Shown here in pieces: positions 48,628-62,524 of a DNA stretch of 64,000 nt. The notes beneath the pieces were generated by a model. That model was not told where the DNA came from and searched no databases. It was given only the letters and a program-made list of their open reading frames with translations. A program made the translations under genes and the position numbers. The DNA lies in the NCBI GenBank assembly GCA_028622995.1, contig JAJQJQ010000044.1, forward strand, positions 1,054,001 to 1,118,000. Direction: 5' to 3'. Source of the stretch: Panagrolaimus kolymaensis. Its lineage: Eukaryota > Nematoda > Chromadorea > Rhabditida > Panagrolaimidae. How positions within the stretch are numbered: position 1 is the first letter of the stretch; every line of letters starts with the position of its first letter.

Positions 48628-49601
48628 CTAACGTCAAAAATTCGATACGTAATCCTCCAAAAAATGTAATTCGTATTTATTTATTTACGCAAAAGAAGTA
48701 AAAAAACCTTAATTAATATTGCTAATATCATCCAAAACCCTTGCTGCTGCCTTTTTAATTAATGATTACAATCACAAATCAGCCGGAAATTTAGAAAAAA
48801 AAAATTAAATAAAGTCCAAATAAACTTGCTTTTTTTTATTTCAAACCCAAATACTTATCGTTGTATGTAATTAGGTCTGATCAAATCATCAAATTTAGTA
48901 TTAAAAAAAAGAAGCTTTTTTATTTCAAAAAAAAAAAAATAATTATATTTATCGCTGCTTTTTCTTGCTTGCAAACTAACTAACTTCATCATTTCTTTTC
49001 ATTGAAGTTTGTTTGGGGGAAAACGCAGAGGTAAAGAAAGGAGCGAGCGGTAATAGAAAGAAAGAAGGAAGATAGCGGTTTTGCTTGCTGCTTCTTCTTC
49101 TACTTCTGGCTTCCGTACATTTTTATTTCTCGCGCAATTTTTTTTTCTTCTATGTGCGTTCAAACAAACAAATTTTCAGAATTTCAGGTTTGGAAGCAAC
49201 GCAACAACGTAAAATAAAAAAAAATTTTCTTTGCCCTTAGGGTAATTAGAGAAGTTAATGAAGTAGCAGAGAAGCATCAACAGCTTTTTTGACGCTGTTG
49301 CTTCTGCTTCTTCTGATGTTATTGGTTTTGGTTTTGGCGGTGGTTAAATTAAAGCCTATCAAATCAGTCGTCAGAAAATGGGTGGAAGATAGATAGATAG
49401 TCAGTCGCACATAAATGATTTTAGAGTGTTGCCAAAGACATAAAAATAAATTTAATGAAAGAAAAAACAAAGTAAAAAATTATTTGTGTCTTGCTTTTAT
49501 AACAGCATTTTTTAATTAAGGAATGAATAAAGAAGATGAAAAAAAATGATGGAGTGAAACGAAAAAAATAATTAATAAAGGTGGTCTCAGATGGAGGAGG
49601 A

Positions 49602-49651
49602 ATGATAGTAATGCAATTTTGATATTTATTGCTTGAAAAATACTTACTATA
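49602..49651. repeat. Hairpin-family copy
   Basis: ATGATAGTAAT and CTTACTATA, 50 bp; loop contains GCAATTTTGATATTTATTGC. Confidence 0.65.
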
Positions 49652-49760
49652 TATTTTTTTTGTTATGGATCCAAAAGTCGTCAAAGTTTTTTTAAAATTT
49701 TTATAAAAAAAGCATCGAATAACTAAAAAACGCCGTTCAGAAACTTTTTGATAAAAAATA

Positions 49761-49810
49761 ATGACAGTAATAATTTTTAAACAATAAAAAATAAAATTAG
49801 ATTACTATCA
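49761..49810. repeat. Hairpin-family copy
   Basis: ATGACAGTAAT and ATTACTATCA, 50 bp; one unpaired arm position (C opposite A). Confidence 0.65.
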
Positions 49811-51014
49811 ATTTTTTTTTTCGAAAAGCATTAAAAATATGGCAAAAATGCAGCAAGCTTCTAGCTTCATCACCGCCGTAGAATAAAAAAAGAAAAGAAA
49901 GAAAGGCACGAATAATTGTGTGAGTGAGTGACTGGTTCTAAATGTTACCCTTTTTTTCTCTTTTTATGTTTGTTATTCCTGTTTCTCTCCTCCCTCCTTC
50001 TTCCATCCTTTTATTTTTTTCACTCATTGGGTCATAACAACAAAACATTCTATTCTCTTCTTTTTTTTTATGCAAAAAAAAAAAGGAAAAAGAATTTGAA
50101 TACAATAGGCAAAAAAAAAGAAGAGCAGACGAGTGAAGTGAGTGAGTAAAGAGGCAGATGGTGCACCAACCAACTGACCGGAGGGAGCAGCAGCGAGTGC
50201 GCGATCGACATTTAATTTTTTTTATGATTTTTTCATGCTTGCTGTTCTTTTTTTTTTTGGCCGCAATTGCATTTGCGCAGGGCAACAAAAAAAATAAGGC
50301 AAACGTCTGCCATTTTTTTCTTTTAGCTTTATGTGTTTTTTTTTTTTTGCTAAATGAATCAATCATTCGAAGAACCAGCAAAAAAAAAAGAAGCGGGAAA
50401 AAAATAAATACAAGGAGTCTCACCAAGAAAGGAAAAAAATCTGGTGTTGCTATTTTCGAAAGTTCAAAAAGCCTACCTAAAATAAATTTAATTTAACCAA
50501 ACAGAAATTTTAAGATTTCGGTGCAGTTGCTCTATTTCCAAGTACACTCACAAAATCCTTTCCGTTCGTTGCAAAAATCAAAATCAACAACAAAAAAAGT
50601 CGTTTTGCAACATTTTTTTTAATATTAAATTTTTAAATTGAAATTGAACGAACGACGAAGAAGAAGAAAAAATGAAAGAGATAATAACATTATAACGCTA
50701 TTTTGCGCACCCTACCAAAAATGAAAAAAATTTCAATAAATAAAGTTTGATAATGATGAAGTGAAAAATAATAATAAAAATATGAAAAATACGCAAAAAA
50801 GAGAAAATTAACTTGTTTGTTCTCTGTTTTGTTTTTATGACTTTCTCTTTTTCTAATTTTTTGTTAGTATTTTCACTTTCTTTTTTTCCAGAAAAAAGAA
50901 AGATAACGGAAAAATAAAATAAAAATTAATTTCTAAATAACAAATTAGCCGGAAAATAAAAAAATATGTTTTTTTTGATAACAAAAAATCATGCCTTTTT
51001 TATGATTTAGCATG

Positions 51015-51075
51015 GATGATGATAGTAATATTTTTAAGGCGATAATTTTAAAAAATATTGTTTACTATCATCATC
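51015..51075. repeat. Hairpin-family copy with extended 14-bp arms
   Basis: GATGATGATAGTAA pairs with TTACTATCATCATC without mismatch, and the next inner bases (ATTTT / AAAAT) also pair. Longest stem of the family in the window. Confidence 0.8.
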
Positions 51076-51566
51076 ATTCACATGCTTAAAAATAATTTTT
51101 TTTCTTGGAAAAAGAAAAAATAATTTAATTAATAAATCTCAAAAAACATGAATGACTCTGGGATTTTTTTATTATTAATATCAAAAATTATTATACTCTT
51201 TTTCGAAAGAAAAACGAAGACATTTTTTCTTTTTTAGTTTTTTTTTGTTTGGTATCTCTTTTTTTTCATGCATCAAGCTGGACTCGCGAGCTGGTTAAGT
51301 GCTATCCTACTCAAAAAAAAGAAGAGAAGAAGCAATAATCATTAACGCTTTTTCATATAAATAAATAGGTAGCAAGCATTAGCGCGAAGTGAAAGAAAAG
51401 TTAAAAAAAAGTGGTGTTTGTTTTAAAAGAATTATAATAAGCTTAAAGCCAATGTTTAACCAACTTTACTGGACTATTCATTCGACCATTAGTCAGTCAA
51501 GTCTAGAGGCAAAAAAAACTATTCAAGCCTCAAAAAAATGGTCCATAAAACGTTTCATAACGTAAA

Positions 51567-51616
51567 ATGATAGTAATACATTTTGCATAAATATTGTTTA
51601 AAAATGATTACTGTCA
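51567..51616. repeat. Hairpin-family copy
   Basis: ATGATAGTAAT and ATTACTGTCA, 50 bp; the single difference gives a T-G (U-G in RNA) wobble. Inner CATTTTGCATAA..AAAATG also pairs, as in the copies at 52810 and 62474. Confidence 0.75.
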
Positions 51617-52430
51617 CATATTTTTTTCATCTACCATAAAAATTGCAAATTCAATATTTTTTTACAACCTATTTTTCGATAATAATAATAACTTGAAAGA
51701 CAATCAAAAAACCAAGCAAAATAATTTAATTGGCTTTTTTTAACCTCTCACCCAAATCACTTTCAGGTTCGACCCGCTCTTTTTCTATTATCAATTCAAC
51801 CAACCATAAACAAAAAAATCACGCATTTTCTCTCTCTCTTTTATTTATACATATATGCTTGCTTTTAAATGGAACTGAAAATAATAAAATAATAAAATTT
51901 AAAACAAAAAAGGGTTGGTTCATTTGCTCTTTTTTTAATGTTGTCCTTGACTTGTTAAAAATATAAAACTGCAAAAAAGCTTTTTCTTTTTTGGACACAT
52001 AAAAAATTTTTTTATGGATATTTTTATTTTTTAGTTTCCTCAAATTTTCAATTAAAACAACCACCACCATTAAAAAAAAACCACGTGTGCCAAAGAACAA
52101 AGTATTATTGTCTTTTCTTTTTTGAGTGGAGTGGTTTTTGTCCTCAATAAAAAAAAGGTTATTAGATTGGTTGAAGGAAAAAAAATTTTTTTGAGGAATA
52201 ATAACATGAAAATAAAGGCAATTAAGAGAAATTATTATTGAAAGTGATCTCGCGCAAATAATGGAAGGAAGGGCGAAGGCCGAGGTCAAGAAGGCTTCTT
52301 TTTTTCTGTGAATATGATTGTCGAAGAAATTAGGAATTCTTTTTAAAAAAATGAAAATGAAGGCTAAATGGCCAAGTGGCTGATATGGGAGAAATATTGT
52401 GGGAAAATGGTTATAAAAAAGTTTAAAAAA

Positions 52431-52479
52431 TGACAGTAACATTTTCTTGTGAAATAATTTTCAGAAACGATTACTCTCA
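52431..52479. repeat. Hairpin-family copy
   Basis: TGACAGTAAC and GATTACTCTCA, 49 bp, one unpaired position in the arms. Confidence 0.6.
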
Positions 52480-52809
52480 TTATTTTTTCCTGTTACTACC
52501 AAAAAATTTAGAAAAACAATACTGTAATTATTAATCTCTAAGCAAAAGGCACTTAATTTCCAGAAAAAAAAATTAAGAAATAAATTTTTGATGATAATTG
52601 TCAATTTTTGATTACTATCATCATCTCACCTGTTTTTTTTTTCTTAATCCTCTCACGTAGGAAGTGGCTTCATTATTCTCGACAACTTTGGTCGATTGTT
52701 TGTTGCCCTTTGTCTTTTTAGGTCGATCATAAGGTTAAAATAAAAGAAGCTTAAAAAACAAGGAAGGAGTGATTTTTATTTTATTCATTTTTTGCAAAAA
52801 AATGAAGCA

Positions 52810-52859
52810 ATGATAGTAACGCATTTTGCAGAATTAGCGCCAAAATTTAGTAACTATCT
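52810..52859. repeat. Hairpin-family copy
   Basis: ATGATAGTAAC and GTAACTATC, 50 bp; inner CATTTTGCAGAA..GCCAAAAT resembles the loop of the copies at 51567 and 62474. Confidence 0.65.
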
Positions 52860-54126
52860 TCTTTTTTTTCAAAAACATCATTAGTTAAAAAAGGGAACAA
52901 AAAGAAAAAATCAAGAAAAGGTAACATTTTTCTAAAAAAACCAAAACCCACCTTTTTTTCTTTGTTTGCCATAAAGAAAAAAAAATGGAAATTTTTTTAA
53001 CTCAAAAAGCAAAAATGAAGAAAGCTTCCAAAAAAAGGAACAAAACAAAACAATACCCTCCGCCTTTAGTATTTTTGGATCTAAAAAACAAGCTTTTTTG
53101 AATCACTGACTCTTCAAAAACAAACCCATAACAAAATTTTAAAAAAACGTGGGAATCTCCTTCGCTCGTTCAAAAAAAGAATATTTCAGAAAAGGGATGA
53201 GTGAAAATAATTTTAATTTGTTTTTAAAATTTTCATTGGAAAAGTAGCTTTTCGATAATAATAAAAAAAAAGTCAAGCGACGGAAAATTTTTTTTTATAA
53301 GTGTCTTCTTCCTATAAATAAAAAAACATTCAACAACAACAACGATCATTAATAAATCCGGCTAAAAGAAAGAAGGAAGGAAAAAAAAAGGATGGAGAAT
53401 GATTGGAGGTGGTATATTTGGTGTACTTGGCTGCTGCTGCTTCTAAATTCTGCAGCTTGTTGAAGAAAAAAAACTATAAGAAAAAAACTTGAAATTTATT
53501 TAGGCTTCTAGGCTAGCTAGGCTGCTACCATACTTGAAAAATTAAGTGGTGGACAAAATGAGTGTGAAAAAGAGGCTATAATTTTTATAATTTTATTTTT
53601 TTTTTTTGAACAGAAAAAAGCTAAGAAAGTTAGTTAGTTAGTTATTATCGCCTTTGCAGGCTGCTGCTGCTGCGAAAAAAAAATCAAAAAGCCAAAAAAC
53701 AGATGCGCAAAGGAAATGAAGAAAAAAAAATGGAGGGAAGATTAACCCTCCGTTTTTTTTTGTCAGTCATCTTCTTCTGTTTGCTTGCTTTCTAAATATA
53801 TCGGATCTTGGCAAATTTTTCTTATATGTGTGTGTTCCATAGATTAACAAATCGGTGTTGCTTACTTACAAACAAAAAATAGTTAGCGAGAGCAGGAGGA
53901 TGAAGAAAAAAAAACTTCTGGTCATTTTATTTAGTCGAGAGTATAGGTAAGTGAGAATGAGAGGATATGAGGAGGATGACCAGGTGTTGGATAAACAAAA
54001 AAATCTTCAAGAGTCGATAGAGAAATTGGCAAATGGTAGGTTAATAACTTAAAAAAAGAGAAAGAACCATAAATTAAAAATCACACAGAATGATTTTAAA
54101 ATTTTTAAAACTTTTTCTACAAAATT

Positions 54127-54173
54127 GATAGTAATTAAAAATTAAAGATTCTTTTGTGAAAGTGATTACTATC
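54127..54173. repeat. Hairpin-family copy, perfect GATAGTAAT / ATTACTATC
   Basis: Nine-base arms pair perfectly across a 29-nt loop. Confidence 0.8.
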
Positions 54174-54476
54174 CCAAATAGGAATACATTATAATTTCAA
54201 AGCACGTTTTATATTCACCGGGGAAAATATCCGATATGGCTTTTTTGTTGAGTAAAATGGAAGTCAGCCTTTGAACTCAAATAAGAAAAAAAAACCCTAA
54301 CCATTGACCTCAAAAAATTAGCAAGCAAGCGTTCTCCATTATTGAGAATGTACGCCATTGACTTTTTGAAGATCAGAGAATCAAAAAAGAATACCGCATT
54401 TTGAGCTTTTGAGTTTATCCAAATAAACGAACAAAAAAGCATAATTAATGTCATTTTTAAGATGGTTTTTAAAAAA

Positions 54477-54525
54477 ATGATAGTAATCAAAAATTTACAA
54501 TAATTTTTAATAAATGATTACTATC
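54477..54525. repeat. Hairpin-family copy with 11-bp perfect arms
   Basis: GATAGTAATCA (54479-54489) pairs with TGATTACTATC (54515-54525). Loop AAAATTTACAATAATTTTTA can extend the pairing. Confidence 0.8.
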
Positions 54526-55804
54526 CTCGGGTCTTCTTCTAGAGACAATTTTTTTCAGATGCTTTTTATAAGAAAAAAATTTTTTCCGCATAAGTATGTA
54601 TTTAGTAATTGTGTTTTTCTTTGCATTCCAATGACATCGAAAACCACAAAATGCAACAATGAGTTATTTTTTTGCGTAAAAATTTTTTTACTCATTCTTT
54701 TTTTTGGCTCGAAGCCTGAGACTTGCTTTTTTAAAAGCTCGCAATACAATTTGAACTTTGGCATACATTAAAAACACACACCAAATAAAACATCATAAAG
54801 CAACAACAAAAATATGGAAAAACAATGATTTTTTGCTATCTTTTTTTGATAAAAAAAAATGAATATTATTTTGATACAATTTCCAATTCTATAAAAAAAA
54901 ACAGAGTGATAAATTTCCGCTTTTTTTTTCAGCTGACAAAAAATATAAATATGAAACACAAGCCTTTTGAAGAGGTTATAAGTTTTGCATGTGTTTGTTT
55001 GAGGGTAATAAAAAGCTATAAAAAAACATAAAAGAAAACTTTATCACCTCTCAGCAATCCCTCTTCAAACAAACCAAAAGTCAAAAGAAGAAGAAAGTAT
55101 CAAAGTTAAGTTTTTTGTTTAATGACACCATTTTTTTAACCTTTGAATAATCAAAAATGACTGTAAGTAATTTTGATGCTTATAACTATTTATTTTTTTC
55201 ATCGCTTGCTTTTTTTGTTGCTTACTTGATTGATCAGAGATTCATCGGGGAAAAGAAGGAGCAGCAAAAAAAAATCATAGAAAGAACTCTCGAAAAAAAA
55301 AGAAGTTGTAATGATTATTGCAGCGGCGGCGCTCCTCATTTTTTTTCTTCGAGAAATAAAAAAAACATAAAACAAAAAAATAAAGGAAAAGAAAAAAACA
55401 AATAATGTGAACCCGTGTTCGTTCGTTGTTTGTTGATGGAAGAGAAAAAAAAGGAGTGCCTCCTCTGACTTTTTTTTTTGCCACTTTTCTTCTATGTTTA
55501 GAAGCTGCCGCCGACGATGTTTGTTTGCTTACTTGCTTGATTTTTTTGAATCACAGCAGGAGAAAGAAAGTTTAGACATTTTTTTTTATAGAATGAAGAA
55601 AAAAGGAGGAAAGTCAAAAGGTCGAGAAAAAAAAAGAAATAAAAAAAAAACGAAGCTTATCGAGTTACGTCTTTCGATTCACTGTAATCAAATCCAAAAA
55701 GAGAGATAGACAGTGGGGTGCCAAACAAATATGGAAAATAAGAAATAAAATAGAAATCCACAGGAAAATGAAGAAGAAAAAAACTTTATTTTTGAAAAAT
55801 ACAA

Positions 55805-55852
55805 TGACAGTAATATATTTTTGTTAATAATTTAAAAAAAATAGTTACTATA
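55805..55852. repeat. Hairpin-family copy
   Basis: TGACAGTAAT and AGTTACTATA, 48 bp, imperfect arms. Confidence 0.55.
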
Positions 55853-58800
55853 GCTTCCACGGATTTCTACCATAAAAAAAAGAAACAAAGAGCTATAATT
55901 ATAATTTATATTTTATGACTAGCTATAACGGGTAAATTATTATATTATTGCGTAAAAAATAAAATAAATATTTACGTATGTATGAAAACCAGACTTTTTG
56001 TCGCCAACGAATAACGAACTCTCCAATGATTTTAGAGTCATTCGTCAATGGTCATTCCATCTTTTTTTTCTTCATATTTCTCTTTCATATTCCCATGGAC
56101 AAGCAGCCGCCGCCAATAAAACCAAAATCGGATAAATTTAAAATCTTTTCCATTCCAGAAAAAAATAAAAACGTTATTTTTAGAGCAAAAAAAAGCAAGC
56201 ATATCCAATCCACAAAAAAGTTGAAAAAGCAACAAAAAAAAATTGCGCTCATCTCTTTTTTTTTTATCCAAGCTTTTTCCACAAAAATGCTGATGGATAA
56301 AAAAAAATTTTTTTTATATTTCGATCGAAAAGCATTTTTTTTCATTTTTGGATTTGTGGATATTAATCGAGCTTGAAAAGCAAGCGATGAATGCGATGCG
56401 CGCCTTTGATGGTCAGCCAGTCGTCAGTCAGTCACTTCAGCTTTTATGAATTTTTTTTACTACAAAAAAAAATGAAAGAAAGTGAATCAAATTTATTTAT
56501 TTATTTATTTCGTCTCTGTTGTTTGAAAGGCAAAAAAGAAGCAGAAAAGAGAAAAGTGAGAAGATGAGAAAAATATTATTTTGTGTGTACTCAGGCGATT
56601 TTTATGAACGAAAAATGTTGCAATGGAAAAAAAGAAGAAAAAAGATGCTTCAAACTTCTGAGCCTGCAGCAGCAGCTTGGTCATCATCATCGTCATGCTC
56701 ATAATTATTTATCCACTCATAAACAAAAAAAATTGAGGATTGACTATTATTTTTTTTTGTTGATTTGGTTTCATTGTTTGAAAAAGCTTTTAAAAAATAC
56801 TTCTTCTTTTTTAAACATTAAATCAAATGGATGGAATAAAGATAAAAAAAGGTAAATAAATCCAGGGAGCCTTTAAAAATTTTTTCTTGAGGGATAAAAA
56901 CCTAGCGATTTAATTTTTGATTTTCTGAAATCCATATTTTATTAACCAACTTTAGCGCTCATAACAATTTTTTGATGATGAAAAAAAAAACAAATAAGAT
57001 AGTGGACAACAATAATAAAAGATTTGAGAATTTTTTGACGTGAGTAAACAAATCTTATGATTCACGTTGTTTTATTTATTTTTTTAAGGATTAAGAGTGA
57101 GTTAGCTAGCGCAGAGGAGTATTGAGGAGGCTCAGTTTACAAATACACGCCGCTGCCGCAGCCAATAATGTATACGTAACCAAATAAAAAATGGACAGTC
57201 TTTTTTTCCACTTCAAGATAGTATAGTAAAAAAAGCTAAAAACTTAATCTAAATTTAAAAAAAAATTCGATTTCAAACTATGGTGCTCAAAAATGACTCT
57301 TTTTTTAATAAAAGCTTCGAGCCAAGGCATGATTAATATATATTTTTTACGTAAACATGCAACTTATTCATAGTTTCGTGTTTTTCTTTTTTTGGTGTGA
57401 TGATTTTTATGTTTCAGGAATACATAAAAAAAATTTTTAAATAACTAAAGATCTCTTGAAGAAGGGAAGATAGTAAACCAAAATCATTCAAAATAGGCGA
57501 AAATGAATTACTCCTATTTTTATGGAACTATTATATTATAAAATAACAATAATTGAATTTTTTTTACTAAAAAAACATTATTCTCAAAAAATAAAATTTT
57601 AAAATTACAGAATATTTCAAAGCCTTGTAATTAGGAAAAGGGCGATTCAGTGATCTTCAGCAGAAAAATAAAATCAACCCATTAAATAAAATTCCACCAT
57701 TTTCCACACTTTTTAAATCAACTAATGAGAAAAGAAAATTTTTAACCCTATAAACTAAATAAACAAATTTGCATAAATAAATGAGATAGATTTATTTTTA
57801 TTTTATTTTTGAAGGCCGGCGACGAAGCCAGTTGCGGCGGCTGGTTTACCTCTTCTTTTTTTAAAACTCTAGTTTCACTCATTTTATCGATGATGATCCA
57901 TGGCAACGATGACGCCGCCGCTTTTTCCTTTTATATATTTCTCGAATGAATTTTTTTTTCACTTCGATTTCGTTTGAAAAAAGAAAAAATCTTTCATGAA
58001 GAGTCGTGGCTTGCGAAGCAAATAAATTTTCATCATCACCACCACCCAGCTGCACAAATTCCTCATCCATCGTTTTGACCAAAGAGGAGCGAAGAGACTA
58101 ACTAATAAAGCATTTTTTTTTTTGGAACGTTTTTCCTCATTTAAATAATTGAAGGACAAGAGTGTGAAGAAGGAAAAAGAGAGAGAGAGAAAGGAATTAA
58201 AAGGATTTTGCATGGGAAAATAGAAAACGGTAAATATGATTGAATTTATTTTATTAAAGGTTTAAAACGGTAGTTTTTCAAAAAGAAACTTTTTTCGGAT
58301 CAATTTTTAGAATTTTTTTTTTAAATGTAGATAAAAAGTGAATAATTTCTTTTAGAAAAATTATCAATGAAATTTCAATTCGAGATAAATATAATTTTTT
58401 AGCAGTTTATGGAATTAAAAAAACGAAAAAAATAATTAAGGCCAAGCTCATGTCTCTCGTTTACGTAATAAAAAATAAATCATGGTAATATAAAATATTG
58501 ACTCATTTTCTCAACAAAAAAAAAATTTAAAGTTAAACCCTAAAAATATTTTACAATATTTTTCATCATGACCCTCTTTCTTTTTATTTTTGAATGTGCG
58601 AAACACAAAAACACCAAGAATTTTTTTTTTGACCACACACAAACACATATTTTCTTTCCTCAATTTATAAGTACATAAGTAGTAGACGAGAGAGAGAGAG
58701 GAGAGGTGAGAGGTGAAAAGAGAGGAAAGGCAAACATAACAAACAAACATACAAAATTCAGAGATTTATTTCTCGCCTTCTCCTTCTCTAAGTATTTTTC

Positions 58801-61800
58801 AAAAAAAAAATCACCCATCTCATTTTCTTTTTTCTTTTTTACTCCTTAAAAACTTTTAATAATAATAAAAAGGTTGTTTTTGCAGTGTTAGTTTTTGTTA
58901 TTGAGAAGTGAGTGAAAGAGGAAAGTTAATAATAATTTGCAGCAGACGACGCACCAGAGGAATGATGACAATGAAATAATTGAAGCAAGCGAGTAGCGTC
59001 AAAAATAAATTGAAATTAAAGTTGCGCGAAATTCAATCTCCTTCTATTCGACGATTTTCTAAGGTTAAAAGAAAAAGAATGGACGAAGGAAAAAATAATG
59101 CATTTTTGGAACTCAAACATAAAAGCCTTGAAACTTAAATTTCACGCCTTTTTGAAAATTGGATGAAGATCAAATTTTGTTTTATGAATGAAAAAATAAT
59201 GGAAGAATAATGAAAATTAAGAAGCAGCAAACATTAAAGCACACGAACGACGAGAGAATCGAATATACAAAAACAATGTTTTTGAATGTTAAAAAAAGTT
59301 TTTTAGATTTTAGATTTTTGAAGAGAGTAAAGTGGATAACTTGAGTGGACAAACAAACAAGCAAACAAAGACATCTTAAAAGTGTAAAAGTGTAAATTAC
59401 AGGCAAAACATTTTAAGAAAAAAAAGTAAAAGCTTTTAGGCTACCATTTGGATCAATGTCGTCTGCTTGGTAATCTAACATATCCTCGGAGGGGCATTTT
59501 TAAGATTTCGGAAAAAAATTAAAAAAATTAAAGCTTATTTTTAAAAATTATTTTGTTATTGAATATTGAGTTTTAGATATTCTTGCTGTAAGACATAATA
59601 TCATAGCTTTTCGCTACACCGGAATTTCAGAATAAAATTTGAACTATCCCTTTAATATTTTAATCCATCATTTTTGGCAATTTCCTCTCTCAAACAAAAA
59701 AAAAGAGAGCTGCAAAGGATTACAATAAAAAATAAATAAATCAACAATGACCACGTTCGTCCAACAACAAAAAGGGAAAAAAAATGGAAAAAACCTGGTC
59801 CAAAATCAAAGAAAAAAGAGCAATCAAAAACTTGAAAACTTGAAAGAAAAAAATTACATAGATACATACATACTAAAACCCATAGTTTTAAAAATTGCGT
59901 CAAAAGAAAAAGAATTTTAAAAAAAAGTGAAGTAAATTGTTACGTATACGTTTATGAATCAATCAGACCCATAAAAAAATGGCTTTGAAGCAAAAGAAAA
60001 GGAAAAAAAATTTGGAAGAATAATTTTTGAAACTGGCCAGCCCCAACCAGAATCACCTTCCAAAAAATAAAAAATGAAGCCTCTAATTTTAGGAAAAAAT
60101 AAATAAAAAGAAGAAAGATAGTTTTTTTTCTTATGGTTATTTTATTTACAAAAATCAATGTGGAAAGCAAAAAGCAAAAAAAAATTAACTCATCAAAAAA
60201 TGGGTGCAAAAAAAAGGTATGAAAGGCGTTAGTTAATCCCTTTTTACGAAAAAAGAAAAAAATAGACGTTTTTTTCTTTCGTTTGTCAAAATTCTTAGAA
60301 AAAGAAAAAAATTGCTAATGATAGAAAGATTGTGATGATGATGATGAGCTTATAAACCCACACACAAATCAAATCGTTTAAGAATTAAGTAAAAATAATT
60401 ATAAATCGATCAAAAACTTTGGAGATGAATTTTTGCGTTCAAAAAAACAGATTTAAAGCTTTCGATTTTGCAACGAAAATCATTAAAATTAAATTTCATA
60501 ATTTTCCTTTGAGACAACGACTACATAACATGAATTGAATTTTTGAGACTGTGACCAAAGAAAAAGTTATATTATTTCCCACTAATCATCATCTGCGATT
60601 TTTTCTATCGCCTGCTATTTTATATTTTTATCATCTGCTACTTTCTTCTTTTTATCTTCTCTGTCACGCCTGTTATTTTTTGCACCGACAAAGCTTCTAA
60701 AACACTTACATATTCTTATTATGTCGCTAATTATTTAGTTTCTTTCATGTTTTAAAAATGTTTTTGTTGGTTATTTCAAAATTGAACCATCAAATAAATT
60801 TCTTTGATCACAAAAAGCGTTATTTTGTGACAGAAAACAGATATTTCCTTTTGGAGGGAAAAAAGCTTCCCGTTTTTTGCTCCTCGGGAATACATAAAAA
60901 AACAAGGATGACCTCCCCAATGTAAAAATGAGTTACATCTGTTGTTGTCGTTTTTTTTGGTCGTTTGTCGGATATACTTTTTTAAAAAGCTAAAAACAAT
61001 GCCGCAAAATCAAAGCCAGAGAAAAAGTAGCAGCAGTTGCGCAAAAAAAAAAAAATGGAAGAAAATAATAAGAGCAAAAGTGTGCCTTTTGGGGACAATG
61101 ACATCAATTTTTTGGGATGGCAAATATTTTTGATGGCGTTAAAAAAAGATGCGACACAACTGTTAGAAATAAATGTGTAACAACAACAGACGGTAGCGGC
61201 GGCAGATGAGGATGGAGATTAGGACATTAAAATTTGTTCCCACAAAAATCCAAAAGCTTAAAGAAAAGATGGGGACTAAACCAAGAATAAAATTTAAGAT
61301 AAAAATATTTAAATTAAATTTAGACATTTTTTTTTCAAAATCTTATAAAAAATCAAAGAAAAATATCAAACTTATGGAATCATTTTAAAATAAATCCACT
61401 TATTAAAGTACCACCACTTTTTCGATTAAAATTATTGATGAATTTTAGTAACGTCTTTAAGAGTCTCAAGGAAGCCAAAATCTAAAACAAATTCGTTATT
61501 TAAAAAAATGATTAAAGAAAATAACCGCTCTTCTCCCTCGCTTTTTAAACATGTTCCACGATCAAAATAAAATAATACAAAAAATGCAACACGAAAAACA
61601 TTCATTTTTATACTAACATTTAAAAATAAAAAATAGTCACGAAACAACAACAAATAATTTTGAATAAATTATTAATATTGAATGTTGTTGCTGCTGCTCA
61701 AAAATCATCATCACAAACATTTTCCTCTATTTTTTGTGGAAAGCAAAAATGAAAGCAACGATGAGAAAGAAGAAAAAGTTAATAACAAAAAACATAAAAT

Positions 61801-62473
61801 AAAAAAATATTTATGTTTAAGAAACTAAAAATAATTTCAAGAAAAAAAAATGATTCCTTAAAAAATCATTTCAAAATTTTTAACAATGAAAAAGACAGAA
61901 AAAAGGAGAGAGAAATGAAATTTATGCAAATGAGTTAATAATCGAAAGACAGACAACATCGAAGAATCAACGACGACGTCGAAGAAGAGAGAAGAAATCC
62001 ATCGCCACCTCCCTAACCCACCGATTTATTATTATTTATATTATTATTGTTTAAGAGTTAAGTTTCTTTTAGGGAAAAGAAGAAACAAGTGTGAAGAAAA
62101 AAAAGATAATTTTAGGAGGGAAAAATTCGTTGTCGACTCGACGACGCTGGAAAAAAAGGGAGAAAAAGAGGCAAAAAAAAAAAAAAGAAAGATTGCAATC
62201 TGATTTGACCGAATTCTTTTATTTTTCTTTTTTCGAAAAATGGAAAGAATTTAAATTTTTTTGGATATATTTTATTTGAATTTTTTGGCTCAATAATTAT
62301 TTTTTTTTTGGAGAAAGAGAAAATGAGAGAGGGAGAAAGAAAAATTTAAATAGCTTTTTTAAATTTCTTAATTTTAGAACAGACATTAGTTACTAAAGTT
62401 GATAATAAACTCAAAAAAATAACAAAAATATTTCCAAAAGGAAAAAATAGAAAAGTGCCTCGACGCGGAAAAT

Positions 62474-62524
62474 GATGATAGTAACTCATTTTCCATAATT
62501 ATTGCCAAAAAATGATTACTATCA
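62474..62524. repeat. Hairpin-family copy
   Basis: TGATAGTAAC and GATTACTATCA with inner TCATTTT / AAAAATGA also pairing: nearly the whole 51 bp is palindromic except a central CCATAATTATTGCC. Confidence 0.75.

Noticed and set aside
52590..52624. ATGATAATTGTCA..TGATTACTATCAT, a possible further hairpin-family copy
   Set aside because: Too short and poorly paired next to the core set; counted as uncertain.
57879..58069. Minus-strand frame MDEEFVQLGGGDDENLFASQ in a locally GC-richer patch
   Set aside because: Looks coding-like for ~28 residues but then degenerates into Lys/Arg runs, with no good donor site; kept only as a candidate first exon.
61432..61605. Minus-strand 57-residue frame with a hydrophobic N-terminus (MNVFRVAFFVLFYF)
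   Set aside because: Short, Phe-rich as expected from T runs, with no cysteine framework, splice partner or homologue recognised.
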